NCBI GenBank assembly: GCA_015492715.1
Contig: WGEO01000145.1
Coordinates: 1-41,188 of the forward strand
Source of the DNA: Phycisphaerales bacterium
GTDB taxonomy: Bacteria; Planctomycetota; Phycisphaerae; Phycisphaerales; UBA1924
Direction: 5' to 3'
Length of the DNA: 41,188 nt
Numbering within the stretch: the stretch's first letter is position 1; each line of letters begins with the position of its first letter. Below, piece after piece: positions 27,094 through 36,395 of the stretch. The notes under the pieces were generated by a model. That model was not told the DNA's origin. It saw only the letters and a list, made by a program, of their open reading frames with translations, and made no database searches. The position numbers were made by a program, and so were the translations under genes.

Positions 27094-28950
27094 ATGCCCG
27101 ATCAGGAGCCCACCATCGTGGACCGTCGCCACCTGGTGATCGCAGTGCTCGCGATCGTGGCGATCGTCGCACATCTGCTCATGCGGTGGATGGATCTCGG
27201 CGATCCGCGTTATCCGCTGTATGGCGCGCTCGTGCTCGGGGGCGGACCGCTGGTGATCGAGCTCTTGCACGCCCTGCTCCGGCGGGACTTCGGCTCCGAT
27301 CTGCTCGCGGGGATCTCGATCGTCACGAGTGTCGTCCTGGGCGAGTACCTCGCGGGCACGCTCGTCGTGCTCATGCTCTCCGGGGGCGAGGCGCTGGAGG
27401 CGTACGCCGTTGCCAACGCCTCGGGTGTGCTCAAGGCGATGGCCAGGCGCATGCCGGCCGTGGCGCACAAGAAGACGGATTCGACCATGGTCGATGTTCC
27501 GATCGACGAGATCGAGCCGGGCGACATCCTGGTCGTGCTCCCGCACGAGACCTGTCCCGTCGACGGCACGGTGATCGAGGGGCACGCCGTCATGGACGAG
27601 TCGTACCTGACGGGCGAGCCATACCTGATGAGCAAGACGCCCGGGGCGAAGGTGATCTCCGGTGCGATCAATGGCGAGACGGCGCTGACGATCCGTGCCG
27701 ATCGCCGGGCCAGCGACTCGCGCTACGCGAAGATCATGCGGGTGATGCAGGAGTCCGAGCAGCGCCGCCCGCGAATGCGCCGCCTGGCGGATCAGCTGGG
27801 TGCGTGGTACACCCCGCTTGCCGTCGGCGTGGCGCTCGTCGCGTGGGGGCTGTCGGGCGACCCTGTGCGCTTTCTTGCGGTCCTCGTCGTCGCGACGCCC
27901 TGCCCGCTGCTGATCGCGATCCCGACGGCGATCATCGCCTCGATCAGCCTCGCCGCCAAGCGGGCGATCATCATCCGTGATCCGGTCGCGCTGGAGCGCA
28001 TCAATACCTGCCGAACCATGATCTTCGACAAGACGGGGACGCTGACCTACGGCGAGCCTCGTCTGACGGAGATCCTCACCGGTCCCGGTTTCAGCGAGAC
28101 GGAGGTCCTGTCGCTTGCCGCGAGCCTCGAGCAGTACTCGAAGCATCCGCTGGCCAAGGCCGTGCTCCGTGCCGCTCGCGAGCGCAGTCTCGTGCTCCAC
28201 CAGGCCCGTCATATCGAGGAGCCGCCGGGCAGGGGGCTGCGTGGCGAGATCGAGGGCAGGCATATCGAGATCACCAGCCGAACCCGTGTAGCCGAGGAGC
28301 ATGCGGATATCGCGCTTCCGGAGCAGGCCGTGGGCATGGAGGCCGTGGTCCTCGTCGACGGCAGGTTCGCTGCGCTGCTTCGATTCCGCGACACGCCCCG
28401 CAAGGAGGGTCGCCTGTTCATCAAGCACCTCTCGACCCGCCACGGCATCCAGCGCGTCCTGATCGTCTCGGGCGACCGGGAGTCCGAGGTGCGTTACCTC
28501 GCCGACCTCGTCGGCATCGACGAGATCCATGCGGGTGTCAGTCCTGAAGAAAAGGTCGAGATCACGCGTCGCGAGACCGAGCGGGCACCGACGGCCTTCG
28601 TGGGCGACGGGGTCAACGATGCGCCCGCGCTGCTCGTGGCGACGGTCGGGATCGCCATGGGCACGACGAGCGAGGTGACGACCGAGGCCGCGGGCGCTGT
28701 CATTCTCGATTCATCCCTCGAAAAGGTCGACGAGTTCATGCACATCGGCCGCCGGATGCGCCGCATTGCGCTGCAGAGCGCGGTGGGGGGCATCGCGCTG
28801 TCCCTGATCGCGATGGTCATCGCGGCGTTCGGCTTCCTGCCGCCCGTTGCCGGTGCGCTGACCCAGGAGGTCATCGATGTCTTCGCCGTGCTCAACGCGC
28901 TGCGAGCGGCGATCCCGCCCGAGGATCTGACGGACATCGACGACGCCTGA
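27094..28950 (+). CDS. heavy-metal-type P-type ATPase (P1B-like) with TPC transmembrane motif
   Basis: [80 protein letters not shown] at 27094 inside the longer ORF. Confidence 0.92.
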   Translation: MPDQEPTIVDRRHLVIAVLAIVAIVAHLLMRWMDLGDPRYPLYGALVLGGGPLVIELLHALLRRDFGSDLLAGISIVTSVVLGEYLAGTLVVLMLSGGEALEAYAVANASGVLKAMARRMPAVAHKKTDSTMVDVPIDEIEPGDILVVLPHETCPVDGTVIEGHAVMDESYLTGEPYLMSKTPGAKVISGAINGETALTIRADRRASDSRYAKIMRVMQESEQRRPRMRRLADQLGAWYTPLAVGVALVAWGLSGDPVRFLAVLVVATPCPLLIAIPTAIIASISLAAKRAIIIRDPVALERINTCRTMIFDKTGTLTYGEPRLTEILTGPGFSETEVLSLAASLEQYSKHPLAKAVLRAARERSLVLHQARHIEEPPGRGLRGEIEGRHIEITSRTRVAEEHADIALPEQAVGMEAVVLVDGRFAALLRFRDTPRKEGRLFIKHLSTRHGIQRVLIVSGDRESEVRYLADLVGIDEIHAGVSPEEKVEITRRETERAPTAFVGDGVNDAPALLVATVGIAMGTTSEVTTEAAGAVILDSSLEKVDEFMHIGRRMRRIALQSAVGGIALSLIAMVIAAFGFLPPVAGALTQEVIDVFAVLNALRAAIPPEDLTDIDDA

Positions 28951-28955
28951 GAGAT

Positions 28956-29747
28956 TCAGATGGCTTCAAGGCGGCCGCCATCGACGGCGAGGCTCTGCCC
29001 GCTGATGTAACTCGCCGCGGGGCTTGCGAGGAATGCGACGGCGTTGGCGACCTCCTCGGGATCGCCAAAGCGACCCATGGGCACGGTCGCCCGCATCTCG
29101 CTCGCGATGACTTCCTCGTCGACACCTCGCACTTGGGCCCGCGTGCGGATGAGATTCTGGAGGCGGGCCGTCTCCGTGAAGCCGGGCAGCACATTGTTCA
29201 CGGTGATGCCGTCGGGCGCCAGTTCCCGGCTGATCGTCTTGGCCCAGCTTGCCACGGCGCCGCGCACCGTGTTGCTCACGCCCAGGCCCGGGATCGGCTG
29301 GCGCACGCTCGTCGAGATGATGTTGACGATCCGCCCGAATCCCGCCGAGCGCATGCCCGGGACGACGGCCTGGGCAAGGACCTGATTGCAGATCAGATGC
29401 ATGCGAAAGGCTCGCAGGTACGCCTCGGGTTGGGCCTCGATCGCCGGTCCGCCGGGAGGACCGCCCGTGTTGTTGATCAGGATGTGGTAGATGCGCCCCC
29501 CGTCCAGCGATCCCTGCACGCCGTCACGGACCTCGTCCGGGTCGTCGAAGTCGGCGCATATCCAGTCATGGTCCTGTCCGTCGCCGTCGGCAGGAAGAAA
29601 CTCGCATGTCTCCCGCAGGCGATTCTCATCGCGTGCAAGCAGGGTGATCGATGCTCCCAGGCGTGCCAGGAGGATGGCACAGGCCCGTCCGATTCCCTGG
29701 GTGGAACCCCCGACCAACGCCCGACGACCGTTGAGTGCCAGATCCAT
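28956..29747 (-). CDS. short-chain dehydrogenase/reductase (SDR) family protein
   Basis: [39 protein letters not shown] (GxxxGIG), [62 protein letters not shown]-terminal [17 protein letters not shown]. Confidence 0.9.
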   Translation of the reverse strand: MDLALNGRRALVGGSTQGIGRACAILLARLGASITLLARDENRLRETCEFLPADGDGQDHDWICADFDDPDEVRDGVQGSLDGGRIYHILINNTGGPPGGPAIEAQPEAYLRAFRMHLICNQVLAQAVVPGMRSAGFGRIVNIISTSVRQPIPGLGVSNTVRGAVASWAKTISRELAPDGITVNNVLPGFTETARLQNLIRTRAQVRGVDEEVIASEMRATVPMGRFGDPEEVANAVAFLASPAASYISGQSLAVDGGRLEAI

Positions 29748-29800
29748 GGGCGAGGGTAGGACGCGGCATGGGGGAGGGCGAGGACCCATCAGATGCCAAG

Positions 29801-29809
29801 TTATCCACA
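29801..29809 (+). promoter_or_regulatory. consensus-type DnaA box TTATCCACA upstream of recA
   Basis: Exact match to the classical 9-mer DnaA box. Confidence 0.6.
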
Positions 29810-29815
29810 AACGAT

Positions 29816-29843
29816 ACCCGAACATTGACACATCCGTTCGGGT
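29816..29843. promoter_or_regulatory. inverted repeat ACCCGAAC-N12-GTTCGGGT over the recA -35 element
   Basis: 8-bp perfect inverted arms flanking and covering TTGACA. Candidate SOS/LexA-like operator. Confidence 0.6.
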
Positions 29844-29854
29844 TCTGGTATACT
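29825..29854 (+). promoter_or_regulatory. sigma70-type promoter for recA
   Basis: TTGACA (29825-29830) - 18 bp - TATACT (29849-29854) with extended -10 TG (TGGTATACT). Confidence 0.82.
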
Positions 29855-30001
29855 CCGCCCGCCGGGCACGCGACCAGCGCCGCCCCCGGCCTCGGCCACG
29901 GGTCGCGTTGGCCCGTGCGAGTTCCGCGCTGGTTTCGTCCGCGTCACCTGCCCCGCGTGCGGGCCAGCCGGCGGGGGCGAGCAGAAGCAGGGGAGGGCAT
30001 T

Positions 30002-31153
30002 ATGCCCGCAAAGACGACATCGTCCGAGAAGTCCGCCGGCACGACCAGCAACGCCAGAGGCTCCGCCAAGGCGCCGAAGGGGACCGGTGCAGCCCAGATC
30101 ATCGAGCCCAAGCCCGCCGGGGCGAACGGTGCGGCAGGCGTGGACCCGCAGAAGAAGCAGGCACTGGATCGGGCCCTCTCCCAGATCGACAAGGTCTTCG
30201 GCAAGGGCTCGATCATGCGTCTGGACGAAGATGCCTACCTCGCGGTGCAGGGCATCAGCACCGGAGCCCTGAGCCTCGACCTGGCTCTGGGCGGGCGTGG
30301 CATTCCACGGGGACGCATCGTGGAGGTCTTCGGGCCGGAATCCAGCGGAAAGACGACACTGGCTCTGACGGTTGCTGCCAATGCGCAGAAGGGTGGGGGC
30401 GTCGCCGCGTTCATCGACGCCGAGCACGCGCTGGATCCCACATGGGCGAAGAAGATCGGCGTCAACATCGACGAGTTGCTCGTCTCTCAGCCGGATACGG
30501 GCGAGCAGGCGCTGGAGATCTGCGAGCTGCTGGTGCGATCCAACGCGGTGGATGTGATCGTCGTCGATTCCGTCGCCGCGCTCATTCCCAAGGCCGAGAT
30601 CGAGGGCGAGATGGGCGACAGCCATGTCGGGCTGCAGGCTCGCCTCATGAGCCAGGCCATGCGCAAGCTCACGGGCGTGATCGCTCGCTCCAACTGTACC
30701 GTCATCTTCATCAACCAGATCCGCGAGAAGATCGGCGTGATGTTCGGCAGCCCGGAGACAACGCCCGGCGGGCGGGCACTCAAGTTCTACTCCTCCGTCC
30801 GCATCGACATCCGGCGCACCGGCGCGATCAAGGACGGCGACCAGAATGTGGGCAACCGCGTGCGTGCCCGCGTCGTCAAGAACAAGGTCGCCCCGCCCTT
30901 CCGCCAGGCCGAGTTCGACATCATGTTCGATGAAGGGATCAGCGCCAGCGGCGACCTGCTCGATCTGGCGATCGACGCGGGCGTGTGCCAGAAGTCCGGC
31001 TCCTGGTTTAGTTATGGCGAGATGCGTCTGGGCCAGGGGCGCGAGAACGCCAAGGCGTTCCTGCGCGAGAATCCGGACCTGTTCGAGGAGATCCGACAGG
31101 GCGTGCTCAGGGTCAAAGCACCACAGCCGCCAGCAAAGATCGAAGAGGCCTGA
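30002..31153 (+). CDS. recA: recombinase RecA with N-terminal low-complexity extension
   Basis: [122 protein letters not shown] before ATG 30002. Confidence 0.97.
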   Translation: MPAKTTSSEKSAGTTSNARGSAKAPKGTGAAQIIEPKPAGANGAAGVDPQKKQALDRALSQIDKVFGKGSIMRLDEDAYLAVQGISTGALSLDLALGGRGIPRGRIVEVFGPESSGKTTLALTVAANAQKGGGVAAFIDAEHALDPTWAKKIGVNIDELLVSQPDTGEQALEICELLVRSNAVDVIVVDSVAALIPKAEIEGEMGDSHVGLQARLMSQAMRKLTGVIARSNCTVIFINQIREKIGVMFGSPETTPGGRALKFYSSVRIDIRRTGAIKDGDQNVGNRVRARVVKNKVAPPFRQAEFDIMFDEGISASGDLLDLAIDAGVCQKSGSWFSYGEMRLGQGRENAKAFLRENPDLFEEIRQGVLRVKAPQPPAKIEEA

Positions 31154-31231
31154 GACGGGGGCGAGGCATCGATCCATTCCATCGTCGTGAGGCGAGGATC
31201 GTTCGGTGTGCGCGCCATCTACGCTTGGGGC

Positions 31232-32422
31232 ATGCATGACCCCCGTCGAGCCGTTGCCGAACGCTTCCGACCCTTCGGCACCACGATCTTCGCCGAGATG
31301 ACGCGCCTGGCCAACGAGGCCGGCGCGATCAATCTCTCGCAGGGATTCCCGGACTTCGACGGCCCGCAGTTCGTGCGAGAAGAAGCCAAACGAGCGATCG
31401 ACGAGGGGCACAATCAGTACGCCCCGATGATCGGCGTGCCTCAGTTGACGCGAGCGTTGGCGGATTCCTGGCGCGAGCTGACGGGCATCGAGATCGAGCC
31501 GGCGGTTCATGTCACGGTCACCAGTGGGTGCACGGAGGCCCTTGCGGCGGCATTTCTCGGCTTGTGCAATCCCGGCGAGGAGGTCATTCTCTTCGAGCCG
31601 TACTACGACAGTTATCGCGCGTGCTGCGCCATGGCCGGCGCCATACCGAGATTCGTGGCGCTGCGCCCGCCCCCGCCAGGGGCGCCGGATGATGCCCCGT
31701 TTGTGTTCGATGAAGATGAACTTCGCGCGGCGTTCAGCGATCGCACACGGGCAATCCTCATCAACACGCCGCACAACCCCACGGGCAAGGTCTTCACGCA
31801 GGCTGAACTGGCATGTATCGCGGATCTCTGCCGCAAGTTCGATGTCATCGCGATCTGCGACGAGGTCTACGAGCACCTGACCTACGGAGCCAAGCACATC
31901 CGCATGGCGACGCTGGAGGGGATGTTCGAGCGGACGCTGACGCTCTCGAGCCTCGGCAAGACCCACAGCCTGACGGGTTGGAAGATCGGCTGGGCCATCG
32001 GCCCGGCGCATCTGAGTGCCGCAGTCCGCAGTGCGCACCAGTTCCTGACCTACGCCGTCGCAACGCCCCTGCAGCACGCCGCCGCACGGGCCATCCGGGA
32101 TGGGGGCGATGCCGTGGCCGATCTGCGCAGCCACTACGAACGGGCCCGCGACTTTCTCTGTGGCGTGCTGCGCGACCTGGGCCTTCGCGTCTTCACACCC
32201 GCCGGGACCTATTTCCTGCTGGCCGACCACACGCCGCTGGGTCTCGGCGATGATGTCGAGTTCTGTCGATACCTGACGACGCAGGTGAAGGTGGCGGCAA
32301 TCCCCCCCTCGGCGTTCTACGAGCACAAGGAACTGGGCCGTCCGCTCGTCCGGTTCGCGTTCTGCAAGAAGATGGAGACACTGGAGCGGGCTGCCGATCG
32401 TCTCCGAACGCTCGCGAAGTGA
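31232..32422 (+). CDS. class I/II pyridoxal phosphate aminotransferase (methionine/kynurenine aminotransferase-like)
   Basis: INLSQGFPDFDGPQFVREEAKRAIDEGHNQYAPMIGVPQLTRALA, INTPHNPTGKVFTQAEL, AICDEVYEHLTYGAKH, SLGKTHSLTGWKIGWAIGP. Confidence 0.92.
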   Translation: MHDPRRAVAERFRPFGTTIFAEMTRLANEAGAINLSQGFPDFDGPQFVREEAKRAIDEGHNQYAPMIGVPQLTRALADSWRELTGIEIEPAVHVTVTSGCTEALAAAFLGLCNPGEEVILFEPYYDSYRACCAMAGAIPRFVALRPPPPGAPDDAPFVFDEDELRAAFSDRTRAILINTPHNPTGKVFTQAELACIADLCRKFDVIAICDEVYEHLTYGAKHIRMATLEGMFERTLTLSSLGKTHSLTGWKIGWAIGPAHLSAAVRSAHQFLTYAVATPLQHAAARAIRDGGDAVADLRSHYERARDFLCGVLRDLGLRVFTPAGTYFLLADHTPLGLGDDVEFCRYLTTQVKVAAIPPSAFYEHKELGRPLVRFAFCKKMETLERAADRLRTLAK

Positions 32423-32465
32423 CATCCGCGGCCATGGCAGGATTCCAGCACGCTACATTGTGGCC

Positions 32466-33845
32466 ATGCTCAGCAACCTCGCCGCACGCCTCAGCGCGTT
32501 CTTCCAGAAGACCGCACCGGACCCGTTTACGCTCGCGGTCCTGCTGACCCTCGTCAGCGCCGGGGCAAGCCTCGTGTTCATGCTGACGCGGGACGATCCG
32601 CAGCCGCCGATCGCCCTGCTGGATGCGTGGCGGGGAGACGGCGGCCTCTGGCGGTTCCTCGCATTCAGCATGCAGATGTGCCTGATCCTGGTGACGGGTC
32701 ATGCGCTGGCCGCGAGTCGTCCCGTCGCGCGTCTGATTCGCGCCGTCGGCGATCTCCCGGCGAGCGGGCGATCCGGCGCCGCCCTCGTGGGGTTCGTCGC
32801 TGCCCTGACCGGCCTGCTCAACTGGGGGCTGGGGCTGATCGTCGGCGCCCTGCTCGCCCGCGAGGTCGGGCGGTCGCTCCAGCGCCGGGGCATCGCCCAT
32901 CACTACCCGCTGCTGGCAGCCGCCGGTTACATGGGGCTGCTCGTCTGGCACGCCGGCTTCTCCGGCTCGGCGCCCCTGAGCGTAACCACGCCGGAAGGAG
33001 CCCGGAAGGTCCTCCCGCAGAGCGCACTGGAATCACTCGGCAGCGACACGATCCCGCTGAGCCAGACACTCCTGAGCCCCATGAACATCACGCTGGCGGT
33101 CGGGATGCTCCTGCTCATTCCATTCGTCCTCGCGCTCCTCGATTCTCCGAGCGAGCGCATCGGCGCACGCGAATGGATCGATGAGGCGGACGCACAGGAG
33201 GCCGCCCCGCGCGAGACGATCCGCAGCATCCCGGAGTGGCTCGAGCACACGCCCCTGCTGGCATGGGTGCTCGCGATGGGGCTGTTCGGCGCGTTCGTTC
33301 GCTACGGGCAGGTCGCGGGCCTCGATCGCCTGGGACTCAACGAGGTCAACACGATCATGCTGGCCCTGGGCCTGTTGTGCCACGGGTCCCTGGCGTCGTA
33401 CGCGCGGGCCGCCGAGGAGGCCGCCCGCGGCTGTGCCGGCATCATCACCCAGTTCCCGCTCTACGCCGGCATCATGGCGATGCTGGACGCCTCCGGCCTG
33501 ATCGACTGGTTCGCGGCGGCGCTGGCACGCGGCGGCGAGTCTCTGGCACCCATCCTCACCTACATCTCCGCTGCTGTCGTCAACCTCTTCGTGCCCTCGG
33601 GCGGTGGGCAGTGGGGGATCCAGGGGCCCATCGCACTGCAAGCCGCACTGGATGCCGGGATCGCCCCGGGCAAGATGGTCATGGCCGTGGCCTACGGCGA
33701 TCAACTCACGAACATGCTCCAGCCCTTCTGGGCCCTGCCCCTGCTTGCCATCACACGCGTGCGGGCCCGCGACATCATCGCCTACACCACGGTCGTCATG
33801 GTCGTCGCCGGCCTCTGGTATGCCTTGGTCCTTGCCATCCTTTGA
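32466..33845 (+). CDS. short-chain fatty acid transporter (AtoE family)
   Basis: Polytopic membrane protein: KTAPDPFTLAVLLTLVSAGASLVFML, FVAALTGLLNWGLGLIVGALLAREV, AGYMGLLVWHAGFSGSAPLSV, FVPSGGGQWGIQGPI, AVAYGDQLTNMLQPFWALPLLAI. Confidence 0.9.
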   Translation: MLSNLAARLSAFFQKTAPDPFTLAVLLTLVSAGASLVFMLTRDDPQPPIALLDAWRGDGGLWRFLAFSMQMCLILVTGHALAASRPVARLIRAVGDLPASGRSGAALVGFVAALTGLLNWGLGLIVGALLAREVGRSLQRRGIAHHYPLLAAAGYMGLLVWHAGFSGSAPLSVTTPEGARKVLPQSALESLGSDTIPLSQTLLSPMNITLAVGMLLLIPFVLALLDSPSERIGAREWIDEADAQEAAPRETIRSIPEWLEHTPLLAWVLAMGLFGAFVRYGQVAGLDRLGLNEVNTIMLALGLLCHGSLASYARAAEEAARGCAGIITQFPLYAGIMAMLDASGLIDWFAAALARGGESLAPILTYISAAVVNLFVPSGGGQWGIQGPIALQAALDAGIAPGKMVMAVAYGDQLTNMLQPFWALPLLAITRVRARDIIAYTTVVMVVAGLWYALVLAIL

Positions 33846-33854
33846 TCATCACCC

Positions 33855-35150
33855 ATGCACGCGGCACATCCGCATGTTCGGGCGCTTCTGCACACGATCC
33901 GCAATGCGGCGGATCCCTCGCAGGGCGTGCGCGACGCCCTCACATCGCACGAGGTCCATCCGACCTCGCTGTTTGCAACGGGCAAGGCATCACTCACCAT
34001 GGCAAGCACGGCACTGGAGATGGCGGCACCCCGCACGGGGGTCATCACGGCCGTGCCGGACCTGATCTCGACCGTCGAGATTCCCGAGGGCATCGAGGTG
34101 CTGTCCGCCGATCACCCGCTTCCGACACAGCGCAACCTGCAGGCTGCCCGACGGGTCGAGGCGTTCATGAAACGGCTGGGCGAGCAGGACACGCTCCTCG
34201 CGCTCATATCCGGCGGGGGCTCTGCGCACCTCTGCGCACCCGTGCCGCCGCTGACCCTCGACGACCTGCGCCGAGCGACCGACGCCCTGCTGCGTGCGGG
34301 TGCGACGATCCAGGAGCTCAACGCGGTGCGCAAGCACGCCGAACGCCTCAAGGGCGGCAACCTCGCCCGCCTCGCCTACCCGGCCCGCGTGCTCTGCTTC
34401 GTCGTGAGCGATGTCATGGGTGATCGCCTGGACACGATCTCCAGCGGGCCCTTTGCTCCCGATCCTACAACCTATGCCGATGCCCTCGAAGCCCTTCGCG
34501 TGCATGGCCTGCTGGATCTGGTGCCCGCGCTCACACGCCACCTGCAGGCCGGCCTTGCAGGCAGGTTCCCGGAGACCCCCAAGGAGGCAGATCCATGCTT
34601 CGCACGCGTGGAGTCTCGCATCATCGCGTCCAACGCGCAGGTCGTCCGTGCGTGCGCCGCTGCCCTGCAGGAGATGGGGTATGAGGTTCTCGAGGAACGC
34701 ACCCAGTGCACGGGGCAGGCGGGCGAACTGGGCAGACGCCTCGCACGCCGGGCCATCGACGCGGCTCGCACTCCACCCGGGCGGGCGATGGCCATCGTCA
34801 TGGGCGGAGAGACGACGGTCGACACCAGGGGCGCTTCCGGGCTCGGCGGACGCATGCAGGAACTCGCTCTGGCCGCTGCCATCGAGATCGAGGGGGAGCT
34901 GGGCATCACGGTGCTTGCAGTAGCCACGGACGGCATCGACGGGCCGACCGATGCCGCGGGGGCCGTGGTTGATGGCACGACCTGTGCCCGAATGCGGGAG
35001 CACGGCGTGGATCCCCGACAAGCCCTGGAGTCGCACGACAGTTACCACGCCCTGGATGCCGCACAGGCACTGCTTCGAACGGGCCCCACGGGGACGAATG
35101 TCAACGACATTGCGATCGCCATGATCAGGCCGGAATGCCAGCCGCGGTAG
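33855..35150 (+). CDS. glycerate kinase, GckA/MOFRL type (glycerate 2-kinase)
   Basis: ALISGGGSAHLCAPVPPLTLDDLRRATDALLRAGATIQELNAVRKHAERLKGGNLARLAYPA, VVSDVMGDRLDTISSGPFAPD, AIVMGGETTV, LAVATDGIDGPTDAAGAVVD. Confidence 0.93.
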   Translation: MHAAHPHVRALLHTIRNAADPSQGVRDALTSHEVHPTSLFATGKASLTMASTALEMAAPRTGVITAVPDLISTVEIPEGIEVLSADHPLPTQRNLQAARRVEAFMKRLGEQDTLLALISGGGSAHLCAPVPPLTLDDLRRATDALLRAGATIQELNAVRKHAERLKGGNLARLAYPARVLCFVVSDVMGDRLDTISSGPFAPDPTTYADALEALRVHGLLDLVPALTRHLQAGLAGRFPETPKEADPCFARVESRIIASNAQVVRACAAALQEMGYEVLEERTQCTGQAGELGRRLARRAIDAARTPPGRAMAIVMGGETTVDTRGASGLGGRMQELALAAAIEIEGELGITVLAVATDGIDGPTDAAGAVVDGTTCARMREHGVDPRQALESHDSYHALDAAQALLRTGPTGTNVNDIAIAMIRPECQPR

Positions 35151-35212
35151 ACCGGATATAAGGTACAAGAGCCAGCCCTCGTTCATACCGTGGACCGGTA
35201 TTACGGGGTCGT

Positions 35213-35241
35213 TTGACGAGATCTGATGGATGGATTATACT
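35213..35241 (+). promoter_or_regulatory. sigma70-type promoter upstream of the two-gene unit
   Basis: TTGACG (35213-35218) - 17 bp - TATACT (35236-35241). Confidence 0.72.
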
Positions 35242-35321
35242 GCAAAGTAAGTCTTGGAGACAGGACATTGTGCCTTCACATACTGTCTGTTGGAACAGTG
35301 TCTCGTCGTGTGGTGCGACCC

Positions 35322-36395
35322 ATGATCAGGACGATGGCGTGGAGATGGCATGGTGTTCTCCTGGCGATCGCCATGTGCGCGCCCGTCCGTTCCCATGGGC
35401 AGGTGAACGACGCGGTGTCGCTGCGTGCTCGTGCCTGGGCGACGATTCTCGCCATCAACGAGCAGAGCGTGCGAACGGCAGAGTGGATCGACCATACCCA
35501 TGTGCATTATGAAGACGGGAAGACCTTTCCCTTTGTGACGGCCCGTTGTCGAGCGGACGACATGGGGCGTCTCCTCGTCGTCTCCGAGGAGCGTGTATGC
35601 GCAGAGCCGGGCGACTTCAACTCGATGATCTCTCGCCCCCAGATCTACAGCGTGCGCAATGGGGTCATGCGCACGGTCAGTGAGGACGGCGTGGGAATCG
35701 TGCGACCATACCGTCCAGTCGATATTACACCATGGTCGCTCCCCGGCTTCTGGACCGGTATGGGTCGCCAGATCGACCTGAGTGATCCCCGCACGCGGGC
35801 CGAGCATCTGCTCGACTGCGAGGACCTCGAGGTGGAAGAAGACGAAGGCGAGGTCATCCTGACGGGATTCGATCGCGCCGAGAGGCGCGCGTACTTCCAT
35901 CGAGTGCGCATCGACGCAGGGACCGGCGATGTCCTCTCGCACATGCTCATCTCGCCCCTGTGGGGCATTCCGTTCATCGAGTACCGCATGCCGACCTGGC
36001 GCACGATCGGCGCCGTCCGCGTGCCGACGCGGGTGGAGCTGCGTGCCTACGAGCCTGTGATCTCACGGGAGCAGACCGAGCGGCTCAACGCCATTGCAGA
36101 CGAGCATCCGGAGCTGACCGCGGACAGAATCATGATCGGGGGAGAGGGGATGATCGCATGGCTGGATATTCTTCGCGAGGTCTTCGGCCCTGCGGGTGTG
36201 CCCTCCCGCCCGGCGGCCGGAATCTGGCAATCCGCATGGTGCGATGTGATCTCTGTCAATCAGGAGTACGCCGAAGACGACTTCACGCTCCCTCTCGACC
36301 ATCAGCCTGAGCTGATTCTCAGCGAGTTCCTCGAACGCATCGTGGATCGCTTCGACCCTGAGCCGAGCGACCTGGCGCACCGAAAGGACGACTGA
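35322..36395 (+). CDS. hypothetical secreted protein
   Basis: Signal peptide MIRTMAWRWHGVLLAIAMCAPVRSHGQ. No family recognised. ATG 35322 chosen inside the longer ORF starting 35226. Confidence 0.7.
   Translation: MIRTMAWRWHGVLLAIAMCAPVRSHGQVNDAVSLRARAWATILAINEQSVRTAEWIDHTHVHYEDGKTFPFVTARCRADDMGRLLVVSEERVCAEPGDFNSMISRPQIYSVRNGVMRTVSEDGVGIVRPYRPVDITPWSLPGFWTGMGRQIDLSDPRTRAEHLLDCEDLEVEEDEGEVILTGFDRAERRAYFHRVRIDAGTGDVLSHMLISPLWGIPFIEYRMPTWRTIGAVRVPTRVELRAYEPVISREQTERLNAIADEHPELTADRIMIGGEGMIAWLDILREVFGPAGVPSRPAAGIWQSAWCDVISVNQEYAEDDFTLPLDHQPELILSEFLERIVDRFDPEPSDLAHRKDD

Noticed and set aside
29801-29809. Replication origin
   Set aside because: Only one DnaA box seen; no dnaA/dnaN/rpmH-type neighbourhood and no AT-rich unwinding region.
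29801-32425. 874-aa antisense ORF over recA and the aminotransferase
   Set aside because: Both sense genes are certain; antisense lacks recognisable motifs.
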